This document shows positions 17,494 through 25,754 of a stretch of DNA of 64,000 nt, one piece after another. The notes beneath the pieces were generated by a model that was not told where the DNA came from, ran no database searches, and was given only the letters and a program-made list of their open reading frames with translations. The stretch's first letter is position 1. Every line of letters starts with the position of its first letter. A program made the position numbers and the translations under genes. This DNA is from Alphaproteobacteria bacterium (GTDB lineage Bacteria; Pseudomonadota; Alphaproteobacteria; CALKHQ01), in the NCBI GenBank assembly GCA_041396705.1, contig JAWKYB010000021.1, positions 22,097 to 86,096 on the forward strand. The letters are read 5' to 3'.

Positions 17494-19332
17494 ATGTCGA
17501 GGATCCTCGCCGCCGTCTTCATCCTGTCGCTGTGCGCCATCGGTTCGGCGCGGGCCTCGTTCGGCGACTGCGACGACCCGGACTATCTCGGCGACTTCGG
17601 TCCCACCCCCGGAGGCGCGAGCCCGCTCGGTCCGATCCTGCAGCTGAACTGCGTGATCGAGTTCGAATTCGCCTTCGACACCCCGGGCGGCACCCGCCAC
17701 ATCCGCGCCATCCGCGACGCCAGCGCCGACTGGATCGTCGGGCCGGCGGTGCTGGCCGACATCGAGCGCGGCGCGCGCGCATCGGTGACGGCCATGGCCC
17801 TGCTCGGCAACTACCGCATCGCCGACGTGACGATCCTGATGCTCGACGATGCCCACGCGACCGCCGACCTGACCGGCAGCGGCCGCTATGTCGGGGCGCT
17901 GACCAACGGCTTCGCCGACAGCGCGGAATGCCTGGTCACCTCGTTTCTCCTCGGCCCGGCCGGCGAGGGCGAGCGCGTCGCCTACAACGCGGCACATGAG
18001 ATCTTCCACTGCATCCAGGCGGCATCGCTGTCGCCCGAACAATACGCAACCGCGGTCGGCGGCGGCGCCTGGTGGGCCGAAGGCTCGGCCGAGTATTTCG
18101 CCAGCCTGGCGCTGCCCGAGCTGGGCGACATCCACCGGCGCGCGGACGATTTCAACGACAGCATCGCCAACGAAGAGGCACTGAACGCCCAGAGCTACGG
18201 CATGGCCGTGTTCTTCTGGTGGTTCGACGCCAACCGCGGCCCGGGCCAGTTGATGACTTTCCTGTCCGGCATGGCGCCGTCGTCGGATGCCGCTGCACAG
18301 CACACGGCGATGCGCGATGCCCTGTCCGACGCCGACTGGCTGCGTTTCGCGCAAGCCTATTCCGACCGCAGCATCACGCTGCCGAACGGCAGCGCCCTTG
18401 CCCTGAACCCGCCGGGCGGCGAGGCGCTGATCTTCGACGGCAACGTGACCCGTCGGCTGGCGCTGCGGCCGTTCGTCATGGTGCTCGCCACCGCCGAATA
18501 TGCGTGCGGGCGCTGGGCCAATACCCGCACCCCGGCCACGGTCGCGCTATCGGCACAGGACATCGCCGGCGGCGCCTGGTCGGACTACCCGGACGAGGTC
18601 GACGCCCGGGCGCCCGCAAACGGTCGCTACCGCGTCGCCGCCCTGCCCACCGGCAGCGACCGCGAGGTGCGCATCCGGGCGGAACGGCGGGAGGGCTGCA
18701 CGCCCTGTGGCGGCTCCACCGCGCTCGACATCTGCCTGGTCGGCAGCTGGGCGCAGACCGGCGGCGGCCCGGTCGAATGGATGCTGGCGCAGGGCATGCC
18801 GGCGGAAATGGTCGTCGACATCGGGCCGCAGCTGGTCGTGCTGGAAGGGGACGGCACCTACTGGACCATGCCGTTCACCGGCACGATGGACGCCGTGATC
18901 ACCACCGCGCGGGACACCTGGACCGTCGACGGCAGCGCCCGTGCCGCCGCCGGCGGCGGCCGCTGGTCGGCGGTCGACGGACAGCTCGCGATCTGCCAGG
19001 ACAGCGGCGGCGTCGCCGGCCAGGTCACCATCTCGTCGAGCCACGGCTCCGGCACGATGCCGGTGAACGTGCCGGGCGGCGGCGAGCTGCAATACGCCTA
19101 CAGCTGCAGCGACGCCGCGATGCAGACCGTCCTCGAGTTCGCCGGCATGTCGCCCATGGTCACCGACTACAGCCGGCTGGCCGCCGGCCTGCCGGAAAGC
19201 GAGGACCCCGCGCCCGCGGCCGGCGAGACCGATCCGGCGGACGCGGACGGCCGGCCGCGCTGGACGGCCGGCTGCCCGCTGATCGACCCGGATCCGCGGG
19301 TCGAGGACGACTGCGACCGCTACCGGCGCTGA
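17494..19332 (+). CDS. Secreted putative zinc metalloprotease (gluzincin-like)
   Basis: Protein of 612 residues from ATG 17494; residues 1-21 (MSRILAAVFILSLCAIGSAR and one more) form a signal peptide. The zinc motif HEIFH occupies 168-172 inside AAHEIFHCIQ, and WWAEGSAEYF supplies a Glu at 196, the spacing and context of the third ligand in gluzincin peptidases. The protein is cysteine-rich (more than ten Cys in the mature part), fitting disulfides outside the cytoplasm. The C-terminal half has repeated Gly/Asp-rich beta segments and no recognised domain. It starts 112 bases after the methyltransferase. No named family is recognised beyond the peptidase-like core. Confidence 0.65.
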   Translation: MSRILAAVFILSLCAIGSARASFGDCDDPDYLGDFGPTPGGASPLGPILQLNCVIEFEFAFDTPGGTRHIRAIRDASADWIVGPAVLADIERGARASVTAMALLGNYRIADVTILMLDDAHATADLTGSGRYVGALTNGFADSAECLVTSFLLGPAGEGERVAYNAAHEIFHCIQAASLSPEQYATAVGGGAWWAEGSAEYFASLALPELGDIHRRADDFNDSIANEEALNAQSYGMAVFFWWFDANRGPGQLMTFLSGMAPSSDAAAQHTAMRDALSDADWLRFAQAYSDRSITLPNGSALALNPPGGEALIFDGNVTRRLALRPFVMVLATAEYACGRWANTRTPATVALSAQDIAGGAWSDYPDEVDARAPANGRYRVAALPTGSDREVRIRAERREGCTPCGGSTALDICLVGSWAQTGGGPVEWMLAQGMPAEMVVDIGPQLVVLEGDGTYWTMPFTGTMDAVITTARDTWTVDGSARAAAGGGRWSAVDGQLAICQDSGGVAGQVTISSSHGSGTMPVNVPGGGELQYAYSCSDAAMQTVLEFAGMSPMVTDYSRLAAGLPESEDPAPAAGETDPADADGRPRWTAGCPLIDPDPRVEDDCDRYRR

Positions 19333-19360
19333 CCCCGCCGGACGTCGCCGCCCGTTCCCG

Positions 19361-19798
19361 TCAACTCGGCTGCGGCCAAACGAAATCCGGGCGCAAGCCC
19401 TCATGGACCGGGCGGCCGTCGCTCGGCTTCGGCTCTCCCTTCGCCGGGTCGTAGAAGGCGTGGTAGGTCGCCGGTAACGCGGCGGTGTCGTAGCCCATCA
19501 GGTTCGGTACGATCACACGGATGCGCGCCTGCTTGTCGTCGAGCATGATCGGCGCGCCGCAGCTTGCGCAGGTGCACAGTTCCAGCGGCCCGTTCGGGTT
19601 CTGGTCATTGAACGGCTGGCGCTTCAGCCCGGCCGCGTTGTCGACCGCGAGGTCGCCGTGGCGGAAGAACACGACATGGGTGGTCGGCTGCCCGGTGACG
19701 CGCTTGCACACGGAGCAGTGGCAGGTGTGGTTGTCGATCGGCTCGGCATCGGCATGGGTGTGGACGTGTTCGCATCCACCGGCGTATTTGTGCGCCAT
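19361..19798 (-). CDS. GFA-domain protein (glutathione-dependent formaldehyde-activating fold)
   Basis: Protein of 145 residues. Zinc-binding cysteines appear as CHCSVCKRVTG near residue 26 and CTCASCGAPI near residue 75, the two Cys clusters that define the GFA/Mss4-like fold, followed by the strand VVFFRHGDL. A good ribosome site (AGGGGGAAACG on the minus strand) precedes the ATG. Only one family member is known to react with S-hydroxymethylglutathione, so the substrate is open. A C-terminal extension (FYDPAKGEPKPSDGRP) is common in this subgroup. It lies 157 bases downstream of glk on the same strand and may be a separate transcript. Confidence 0.85.
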   Translation of the reverse strand: MAHKYAGGCEHVHTHADAEPIDNHTCHCSVCKRVTGQPTTHVVFFRHGDLAVDNAAGLKRQPFNDQNPNGPLELCTCASCGAPIMLDDKQARIRVIVPNLMGYDTAALPATYHAFYDPAKGEPKPSDGRPVHEGLRPDFVWPQPS

Positions 19799-19955
19799 CG
19801 TTTCCCCCTATCGCCCTTGTTCCCGGCCGCTGCCCGGATCGAGCATCCGGCCGCCGCCGATGCTGAGCCGCAACGCGCCGGCTTGCAAGGGGCGGCCGCG
19901 CACCGGGCCGGAGCGAAAGATGAATTCCAGGCAATCGAAGCCGACGGCGGCCGGC

Positions 19956-20921
19956 TCAACCCTCGGCGTCGAGCAGGGAGGCCAGCCCGACCATGGCGGA
20001 GAACGGCTGGGCGATCTGCCAGGCGGGAACCGTCTGCAGCAGCGGGCGGAACCGGCCCTTCGCCTCGAACCGCGCGCGGAAGCCGGACGCGACGAAGCGC
20101 GGCCCGAGCAGGCGGATGATGCCGCCGGCGAAGTAGACGCCGCCGAGCGCGGCGAAGGTGAGCGCCAGGTTGCCGGCAACGGTGCCGGTCGCCTCGCAGA
20201 ACATCTCCACCGCCTCGTCGGCCCGCGCCTCGCCGGATTCCGCGCGCCGGGTCACGTCCTCCGGCTGCACCGGGTCGGCGGCCGAGCCGTCGACCTCGTG
20301 CAGGGCGCGGTAGAGGTTGACCAGCCCGCCGCCGGACAGCACCCGCTCCGCCGAGCAGTGGCCGTACTGGGCGCGGATGCGGGCGAACACCGCCTCCTCG
20401 CGCGCCGATGCCGCCGGCAGGGTGGCATGGCCGCCCTCGCCCGGCAGGGGCAGCCAGCCGCCAGCCATCGGGGTCAGCCCGCACACGCCGAGCCCGGTGC
20501 CGGCGCCCATCACCACGATCGGCGCACGTTCGGCCTGCGGTGCGCCGCCGACCTGCACCAGGCTCGCGCGGTCCAGGTGCGGCACCGCCAGCGCCACCGC
20601 GGCGAAGTCGTTGACCACATGCAGCCGTTCGAGGTCGAGCGCCCGCCGCGTCGCCTCGATGGAGAATTCCCAGTCGCTGTTGGTCAGCACGAAATGGTCG
20701 CCCAGCACCGGCCCGGCGACGCAGACGGCCGCACGGCGGACGACCGGCCGCGCGGCGAAGCCGTCGAGATAGGCGTTGACCGCGTCGGCCAGATTGCGGA
20801 AGTCGGCGGTGGGAAGCACGCGGATCGCGTCCGCGCCGCCGCCGGGCCGCTGCAGGGCGAAGCGCGCGTTGGTGCCGCCGATGTCGCCCAGCAGGCGCGG
20901 CGCCTCAGCCGGCTCAGCCAT
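19956..20921 (-). CDS. glk: Glucokinase
   Basis: Protein of 321 residues from the ATG at 20921, the start that places LLGDIGGTNARFAL at the N terminus. This is the phosphate-binding motif of Glk/ROK-like sugar kinases; VMGAGTGLGVCGL and the catalytic region LTNSDWEFS (Asp) follow. It phosphorylates glucose with ATP in the cytoplasm. Its start overlaps the end of otsA by 8 bases, showing tight coupling to the trehalose genes. Glucose from the GH15 hydrolase two genes upstream is the likely substrate in this context. Confidence 0.92.
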   Translation of the reverse strand: MAEPAEAPRLLGDIGGTNARFALQRPGGGADAIRVLPTADFRNLADAVNAYLDGFAARPVVRRAAVCVAGPVLGDHFVLTNSDWEFSIEATRRALDLERLHVVNDFAAVALAVPHLDRASLVQVGGAPQAERAPIVVMGAGTGLGVCGLTPMAGGWLPLPGEGGHATLPAASAREEAVFARIRAQYGHCSAERVLSGGGLVNLYRALHEVDGSAADPVQPEDVTRRAESGEARADEAVEMFCEATGTVAGNLALTFAALGGVYFAGGIIRLLGPRFVASGFRARFEAKGRFRPLLQTVPAWQIAQPFSAMVGLASLLDAEG

Positions 20922-22290
20922 GCACGCGCTCCAGTGCCGCGACGAAGCGGTCGCGCCAGGCGGCGATGTCATAGTCCTTCAGGGCCCGCATCATGTCCTG
21001 CCAGCGCGCGATCCGTTCCTGCCGCGGCATATCCAGCGCGCGGCGCATCGCCTCGGCAACGCCGTCGGTGTCGAACGGGTTGATGATCAGGGCGGAGTTG
21101 AGTTCGGCTGCGGCCCCGGCGAAGCGCGACAGCACCAGCACGCCGGGATCCTCCGGGTCCTGCGCCGCGACGAATTCCTTCGCGACCAGGTTCATGCCGT
21201 CGCGCAGCGGCGTCACCAGCGCGACGTTGGCGCTGCGCAGGAAGCCGAGCAGCATCTTGCGCGAGAAACTCTTGTTCAGATAGCGCAGCGGCACCCAGTC
21301 GTACTCGGCGAACCGGCCGTTGATGTGGCCGGCCGCCTGTTCCAGCGTCCGGCGGATCTCGATGTATGACGGCACGTCCGAGCGCGACGGCGGCGCGATC
21401 TGCAGGAAGGTCAGCTGGCCGCGGATGTCGGCATAGGTTTCCAGCAACCGCTCATAGGCCTCGAACCGGTTGACCAGGCCCTTGCTGTAGTCGAGCCGGT
21501 CGACGCCGATGAACAGCGACCGGTCGGCCAGCGAATCGCGCAGGCGCTGGGCCTGGCGCGAACGGCCGGACACCTCGGCCTGGCTCTGCACCGCCTCGAC
21601 GTCGATGCCGATCGGGAAGGCCGCGACCCTGAGCGTGCGGCCATAGGCGCGGACCGTGCCGTCGGCGCCGACCTCGCCCTTCGCTTCCCACCGGATGTAG
21701 TCGCAGAAGGCGCGCACGTCGCCCGGAGTCTGCAGGCCGACCAGGTCGTAGTCGCACATCGCGCGCACGATCTGGGCGTGGTTGGGCAGGGTCAGCAGGA
21801 TCTCCAGCGCCGGCCACGGAATGTGCAGGAAGAACCCGATCGGCGCCTCGACGCCGGCCTGGCGCAGCTCGCGGCCCAGCGGGATCAGGTGGTAGTCGTG
21901 CACCCAGATGCGGTCGTCGTCCCGCAACAGCGGCCGCAGCCGCTTGGCGAACAGGGTGTTGACCCGCTCGTAGCCGGCATAGGCCCGGCGCGAGAACTGG
22001 GCCAGGTCGACCCGGTAGTGGCACAGCGGCCACAGCGTGCCGTTGGCATAGCCGGCATAATACTGGTCGTAGTCCTCCTGGGTCAGGTCGACCGTGGCGT
22101 AGGTCAGCCGGCCGGTCTGGAACACCGACGGTTCGGCCGATTCCGTGCTCGCAACCTCGCCGCTCCAGCCGAACCAGATGCCGCCGCTCTCGCGCAGCGC
22201 CGACAGCACGCCGACGGCGAGCCCGCCGGCCGCGGCCTGGCCCTCGTTGACCGGGGCGACACGGTTGGAAACGACGACGAGACGGCTCAA
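20914..22290 (-). CDS. otsA: Alpha,alpha-trehalose-phosphate synthase (UDP-forming)
   Basis: Protein of 458 residues, GT20 family. It starts with TTG at 22290: the family N terminus (SRLVVVSNRVAPVNEG) begins there and GGGAGGA lies six bases upstream. Other marks are GGLAVGVLSAL, WVHDYHLIPLGRELR, GFFLHIPWPALEIL, FIGVDRLDYSKGL and PLRDGMNLVAKEFVAAQ (donor-binding). It joins UDP-glucose and glucose-6-phosphate to trehalose-6-phosphate. The TTG overlaps the stop of the GH15 gene (TTGA), so translation is coupled. The ATG a few bases upstream is out of frame. Confidence 0.95.
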   Translation of the reverse strand: MSRLVVVSNRVAPVNEGQAAAGGLAVGVLSALRESGGIWFGWSGEVASTESAEPSVFQTGRLTYATVDLTQEDYDQYYAGYANGTLWPLCHYRVDLAQFSRRAYAGYERVNTLFAKRLRPLLRDDDRIWVHDYHLIPLGRELRQAGVEAPIGFFLHIPWPALEILLTLPNHAQIVRAMCDYDLVGLQTPGDVRAFCDYIRWEAKGEVGADGTVRAYGRTLRVAAFPIGIDVEAVQSQAEVSGRSRQAQRLRDSLADRSLFIGVDRLDYSKGLVNRFEAYERLLETYADIRGQLTFLQIAPPSRSDVPSYIEIRRTLEQAAGHINGRFAEYDWVPLRYLNKSFSRKMLLGFLRSANVALVTPLRDGMNLVAKEFVAAQDPEDPGVLVLSRFAGAAAELNSALIINPFDTDGVAEAMRRALDMPRQERIARWQDMMRALKDYDIAAWRDRFVAALERVHG

Positions 22291-24080
22291 AAGGCATCCT
22301 CCCACGCCTTGGACAGCTTCATTGCCGAGCTGATCAGCCCGACCATCGAATAGGTCTGCGGGAAGTTGCCCCACTGCTCGCCGGTCTCGGTGTCGAGATG
22401 CTCGGACAGCAGGCCGAGGCGGTTGCGCTTCGCCAGCATGTTCTCGAACATCGCCCGCGCCTCCTCGCGCCGGCCGAGGGCGGCGAGCGCGTCGATGTAC
22501 CAGAAGGTACAAATGTTGAAGGCGTGGACCGGTTCCCCGAAGTCGTCGGCGACGCGGTAGCGGAACAGGTAGGGCCCGCGCTTCAGCTCGCGGCCGATGG
22601 CGTCGACCGTCGAGGCGAAGCGGGGATCTTCGGCCTTGAGGAAGCCGAGGTCGTTGAGCAGCAGCATCGACGCATCCAGCTCGCGCCCGCCATAGGCCTG
22701 GGTGAACGCGCCGACCTCGGCATTCCAGGCCCGCTCCTCGATCACCGCGCGGATCACGTCGGCGCGCTCGGCCCACAGCGCCGCGCGGTCGCCGAGCCCG
22801 AGCGCGGCGGCGATGCGGGCCAGCCGGTCGCAGGCGGCCCAGCACATCAGGGCGGAGAAGGTGTGGACCTGGGTCGAGTTGCGCAGCTCCCACGGGCCGG
22901 CGTCGGGCTGGTCGTGCACCGCCCAGGCCTGCTCGCCGACATGCTCCAGCCGCTCGAACAGGCCGGCGTCGCCGGGGCGCGACAGCCGCCGGTCGAAGAA
23001 GGCCTGCGCCGACGCCAGGATCACCGCGCCATAGACGTCGTACTGGACCTGCGAATAGGCGGCGTTGCCGATGCGCACCGGCCCGTGGCCGCGATAGCCG
23101 GCCAGGCTGGTCACGAAGCGCTCGTCGGGCCGCGCGTCGCCGAGGATGGAATAGAGCGGCTGCAGCCGGTAGCCGGTCTTCGGCGCGTTGGTGGCGACCA
23201 CATTGATCAGGAAGCGCATGTAGTCTTCCATCGTGCGGGTCGCGCCCAGCCGGTTCAGCGCGTGAACGGTGAAATAGCTGTCGCGCAGCCAGCACAGCCG
23301 GTAGTCCCAGTTGCGCTCGTCGCCCTCCGCCTCCGGGATCGAAGTGGTCATCGCCGCGACGATGGCGCCGGTCTCCTCATAGGCGCACAGCTTGAGGGTG
23401 ATGGCGGCGCGTAGCACCGCGTCCTGCCACTCGAACGGGATCGACAGATAGCGCGACCACTCGCGCCAGTAGTCGAGCGTGTGGTCGAAGAACTCGCGCG
23501 CCACGTCCTCGACCCGGCTGGCCATCGTCTCGTCGGGGCCGAGGATCAGGTCGACCGGCTCCTCCAGCACGAACTGCAGCTCCTCGGTGACCACGCTGAT
23601 CGGCGCGTTGGTGGTCAGCCGCACGATCTGCTCCTGCGCGACATAGCGCACGTGGTTGGAGCCGCGGGTGGTCGCCGGCCGTTGCGCGCCGTAGCCGAAG
23701 GTCGGGCGCAGGCGGATGCGGACCAGCGGGTGGCCGGCCAGCGGCCGGATGCGGCGGACCAGCGTCAGCGGCCGGAACATCCGGCCGAACATGCGGAAGC
23801 GCGGCGCGAAGTCGGTGATCTCCACCGCATTGCCGGCGCCGTCGTAGAGCCGTGTGCGCAGGATCGCCGAGTTGGTCAGATATTCCTGCTCGCTGCGGGC
23901 GAGATCGGCCACCTCCAGATCGAAGAAGCCCGCCTCCGGCGTCTCGCCTGGCTGCAGCAGGCTGCAGAACACCGGGTCGCCGTCGAAACGCGGCAGGCAC
24001 ATCCAGACCACGCGGCCGTTCGGGTCGACCAGTGCCCCGAAGCTGCTGTTGCCGATCAGGCCGAGTTCGAGCGTCGTCAT
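22287..24080 (-). CDS. Glycoside hydrolase family 15 protein (probable trehalase or glucoamylase-like)
   Basis: Protein of 597 residues from the ATG at 24080, where the family start LELGLIGNSSFGALVDPNG begins. The N-terminal beta-sandwich domain (to about 220) precedes an alpha/alpha barrel containing RNWDYRLCWLRDSYF and, near the end, LSEHLDTETGEQWGNFPQ, the region with the catalytic carboxylates. No signal peptide, so it acts in the cytoplasm. GH15 members of this bacterial type include glucoamylases, dextranases and trehalases. Its position between otsB and otsA, with glucokinase, favours trehalose as substrate, by inference only. Confidence 0.88.
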   Translation of the reverse strand: MTTLELGLIGNSSFGALVDPNGRVVWMCLPRFDGDPVFCSLLQPGETPEAGFFDLEVADLARSEQEYLTNSAILRTRLYDGAGNAVEITDFAPRFRMFGRMFRPLTLVRRIRPLAGHPLVRIRLRPTFGYGAQRPATTRGSNHVRYVAQEQIVRLTTNAPISVVTEELQFVLEEPVDLILGPDETMASRVEDVAREFFDHTLDYWREWSRYLSIPFEWQDAVLRAAITLKLCAYEETGAIVAAMTTSIPEAEGDERNWDYRLCWLRDSYFTVHALNRLGATRTMEDYMRFLINVVATNAPKTGYRLQPLYSILGDARPDERFVTSLAGYRGHGPVRIGNAAYSQVQYDVYGAVILASAQAFFDRRLSRPGDAGLFERLEHVGEQAWAVHDQPDAGPWELRNSTQVHTFSALMCWAACDRLARIAAALGLGDRAALWAERADVIRAVIEERAWNAEVGAFTQAYGGRELDASMLLLNDLGFLKAEDPRFASTVDAIGRELKRGPYLFRYRVADDFGEPVHAFNICTFWYIDALAALGRREEARAMFENMLAKRNRLGLLSEHLDTETGEQWGNFPQTYSMVGLISSAMKLSKAWEDAF

Positions 24081-24090
24081 CCGGAGTATC

Positions 24091-24861
24091 TCAACCTCGG
24101 TTTGCAGACAGGGCCGCGAGCCAGCGGTGCACCGCCGCGACCGAGGCCAGATGCCAGTGCGCCAGGGTCGGCGCGCCGTCGCCGACCCGGATCGAAATGC
24201 CGTCGACGGCATTGACCGCCGCGAACCCGTGCTCGTCGGTCAGATCGTCGCCGACATAGACCGGGCGCCGGCCGCGGAAAGGGGCCTCGCCTAGATGTCG
24301 CCTGATCGCATGGCCTTTGTCCACCCCGGCCGGCTTCAGCTCGACCACCATCTTGCCGGGCTGGGCGCACAGCGCCGGCTCGCGTGCGACCAGCGCCGCC
24401 GTCGCTTCGCCGACGACGCCGGCCAGTGCGGGCGCCGCGCGGTAGTGCACGGCCAGCGCCACGCCCTTGTCCTCCACCGTCAGGCCGCCATGCGCCGCCT
24501 GCAGGGCCGCCAGGCCGGCCCGCGCCCGATCCAGCGCCGCGGCGGTTTCCGGGTCGCCGCCGACCTCGACCGGCCGGTCGCCGCAGGCCCCGTCGCCGCG
24601 CCATTCCACGCCATGGACGCCGGCGGCGGGAAGCCTGAGCGGCGCGAACAGGCGGTCGAGCTCGGCAATGGCGCGTCCGCTGACCAGCGCGCAGGCGCCG
24701 CCGGCGGCGCGGTGCAGGCCGCGCAGCAGCTCGATCAGGCCGGGCGGCACCACGACCTGTTCCGGCCGCGCCGCGATCTCGATCAGCGTGCCGTCGACAT
24801 CGAGAAAATAGGCCCAGTCCGGCTGCGCCGGCGGCGGCGCATCGTCGTCATGGTCATGCAT
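24091..24861 (-). CDS. otsB: Trehalose-6-phosphate phosphatase
   Basis: Protein of 256 residues from the ATG at 24861. HAD-superfamily motif I FLDVDGTLIEI lies near residue 22, with LVSGR (motif II), KPAGVDKG (Lys) and YVGDDLTDEHGF (motif IV). This set, with VHGVEWRG, is specific to OtsB. It removes phosphate from trehalose-6-phosphate to give trehalose, a stress protectant. It is the first gene of the minus-strand trehalose set, 10 bases before the GH15 gene. The His/Asp-rich N-terminal stretch (MHDHDDDAPP) is unusual but of no obvious meaning. Confidence 0.95.
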   Translation of the reverse strand: MHDHDDDAPPPAQPDWAYFLDVDGTLIEIAARPEQVVVPPGLIELLRGLHRAAGGACALVSGRAIAELDRLFAPLRLPAAGVHGVEWRGDGACGDRPVEVGGDPETAAALDRARAGLAALQAAHGGLTVEDKGVALAVHYRAAPALAGVVGEATAALVAREPALCAQPGKMVVELKPAGVDKGHAIRRHLGEAPFRGRRPVYVGDDLTDEHGFAAVNAVDGISIRVGDGAPTLAHWHLASVAAVHRWLAALSANRG

Positions 24862-24985
24862 CGCGGGCGGTCCGTTGCGTTGGCGCGGCAAGCCGTGGCT
24901 GCGGTCGGGAACGATCGGGGATGTCTTGCCGGCGGTCGGCCGCACCGGTCAAGGCCGGCGGGCGCAAGCGGCGCGACGGGCGGGT

Positions 24986-25570
24986 TCAGCCCGTCGCGCC
25001 CTGGTCGCCGCAGGAGAAGTTGGCGCAGAGCTTGCGCGTATCCGAGTCGCCGACCGACTCGCCGGTCAGGCCGCAGCGATAGCCCGGCGCCTGCTGCGCG
25101 CCGGCATCGAGCGGCACCAGCCTCTCGCAGCGGGAGCAGACCCCGAAATCCCGGCTTTCGTTACATGAGCGGATGTCGCGCAGCAGGCCGTCGAGCATCG
25201 CGTTCATGCTGGCCAGCGCGGCCTCGTCCAGCCGCGCCACGGCCCGCTCCAGGTCGCGCAGCGGATCGCGGCGGACCAGCGCCTGGCCGGCCTCGGTCAG
25301 CACCAGGTCGATGCAGCGCCGGTCGCTCTCGCTGCGGATGCGCGCCAGCAGCCCCTTTTCCTCGAGCGCACTCAGGGTCTGCGACACAGTGCCCTTGGTC
25401 GCACCCAGGAACTCCGCCAGCGCACCCGGCGTGCGCGAATAGCGGTTGGCCTGGCTGAGATAGCGCAGCGCTTCCCATTGGGCCGGATTGAGACAGTCGG
25501 AGAACTGGACGGCGCGCGTCAGCCGTCCCAGACGATCGAGGTTTTCCACGATCTCGCGCGCTTTGCTCAT
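24986..25570 (-). CDS. MarR-family transcriptional regulator with cysteine-rich C-terminal tail
   Basis: Protein of 194 residues, longer than the usual ~145. Residues 25-100 form a winged helix: LNPAQWEALRYL, LAEFLGATKGTVSQTLSALEEKGLL and the wing SDRRCIDLVLTEAG. After residue 140 a tail carries Cys145-x2-Cys148, Cys166 (YRCGLTGE), Cys182 and Cys187, a spacing that could hold zinc or an iron-sulfur cluster. MarR proteins sense ligands or oxidants; the tail suggests metal or redox sensing here. It is divergent from rpoH, with a perfect inverted repeat between them that may be its operator. Confidence 0.85.
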   Translation of the reverse strand: MSKAREIVENLDRLGRLTRAVQFSDCLNPAQWEALRYLSQANRYSRTPGALAEFLGATKGTVSQTLSALEEKGLLARIRSESDRRCIDLVLTEAGQALVRRDPLRDLERAVARLDEAALASMNAMLDGLLRDIRSCNESRDFGVCSRCERLVPLDAGAQQAPGYRCGLTGESVGDSDTRKLCANFSCGDQGATG

Positions 25571-25672
25571 CCAGCCTACCCTGCAGCCGGCGGCGGTTCT
25601 GCCCGGCTATCGGCCGATCGCACCGGGCGCCGTCGCTCCGTTCACGTTCACGAAACCGCAACTCGACGGCGC

Positions 25673-25701
25673 TTGCAATCCTATTCGGCACGACATATTT
25701 T
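25673..25701 (+). promoter_or_regulatory. Promoter of the rpoH-type sigma gene
   Basis: TTGCAA at 25673-25678 and TATTTT at 25696-25701 with a 17-base spacer, in a locally AT-richer stretch 54 bases before the sigma gene. Transcription should begin near 25708, just before the inverted repeat at 25715. Confidence 0.5.
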
Positions 25702-25714
25702 CGACTCGAAACTA

Positions 25715-25734
25715 TTGCAGCGCTCTTGCTGCAA
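25715..25734. promoter_or_regulatory. Perfect inverted repeat in the rpoH leader
   Basis: TTGCAGC and GCTGCAA (7-base arms, 6-base spacer) lie just after the predicted rpoH start of transcription. Its size and dyad symmetry fit a MarR-type operator; as RNA it would form a hairpin about 20 bases before the ATG, ending close to the ribosome site. The sequence alone does not tell which. Confidence 0.5.
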
Positions 25735-25754
25735 ATATGAGAGGGCTACGAAGA

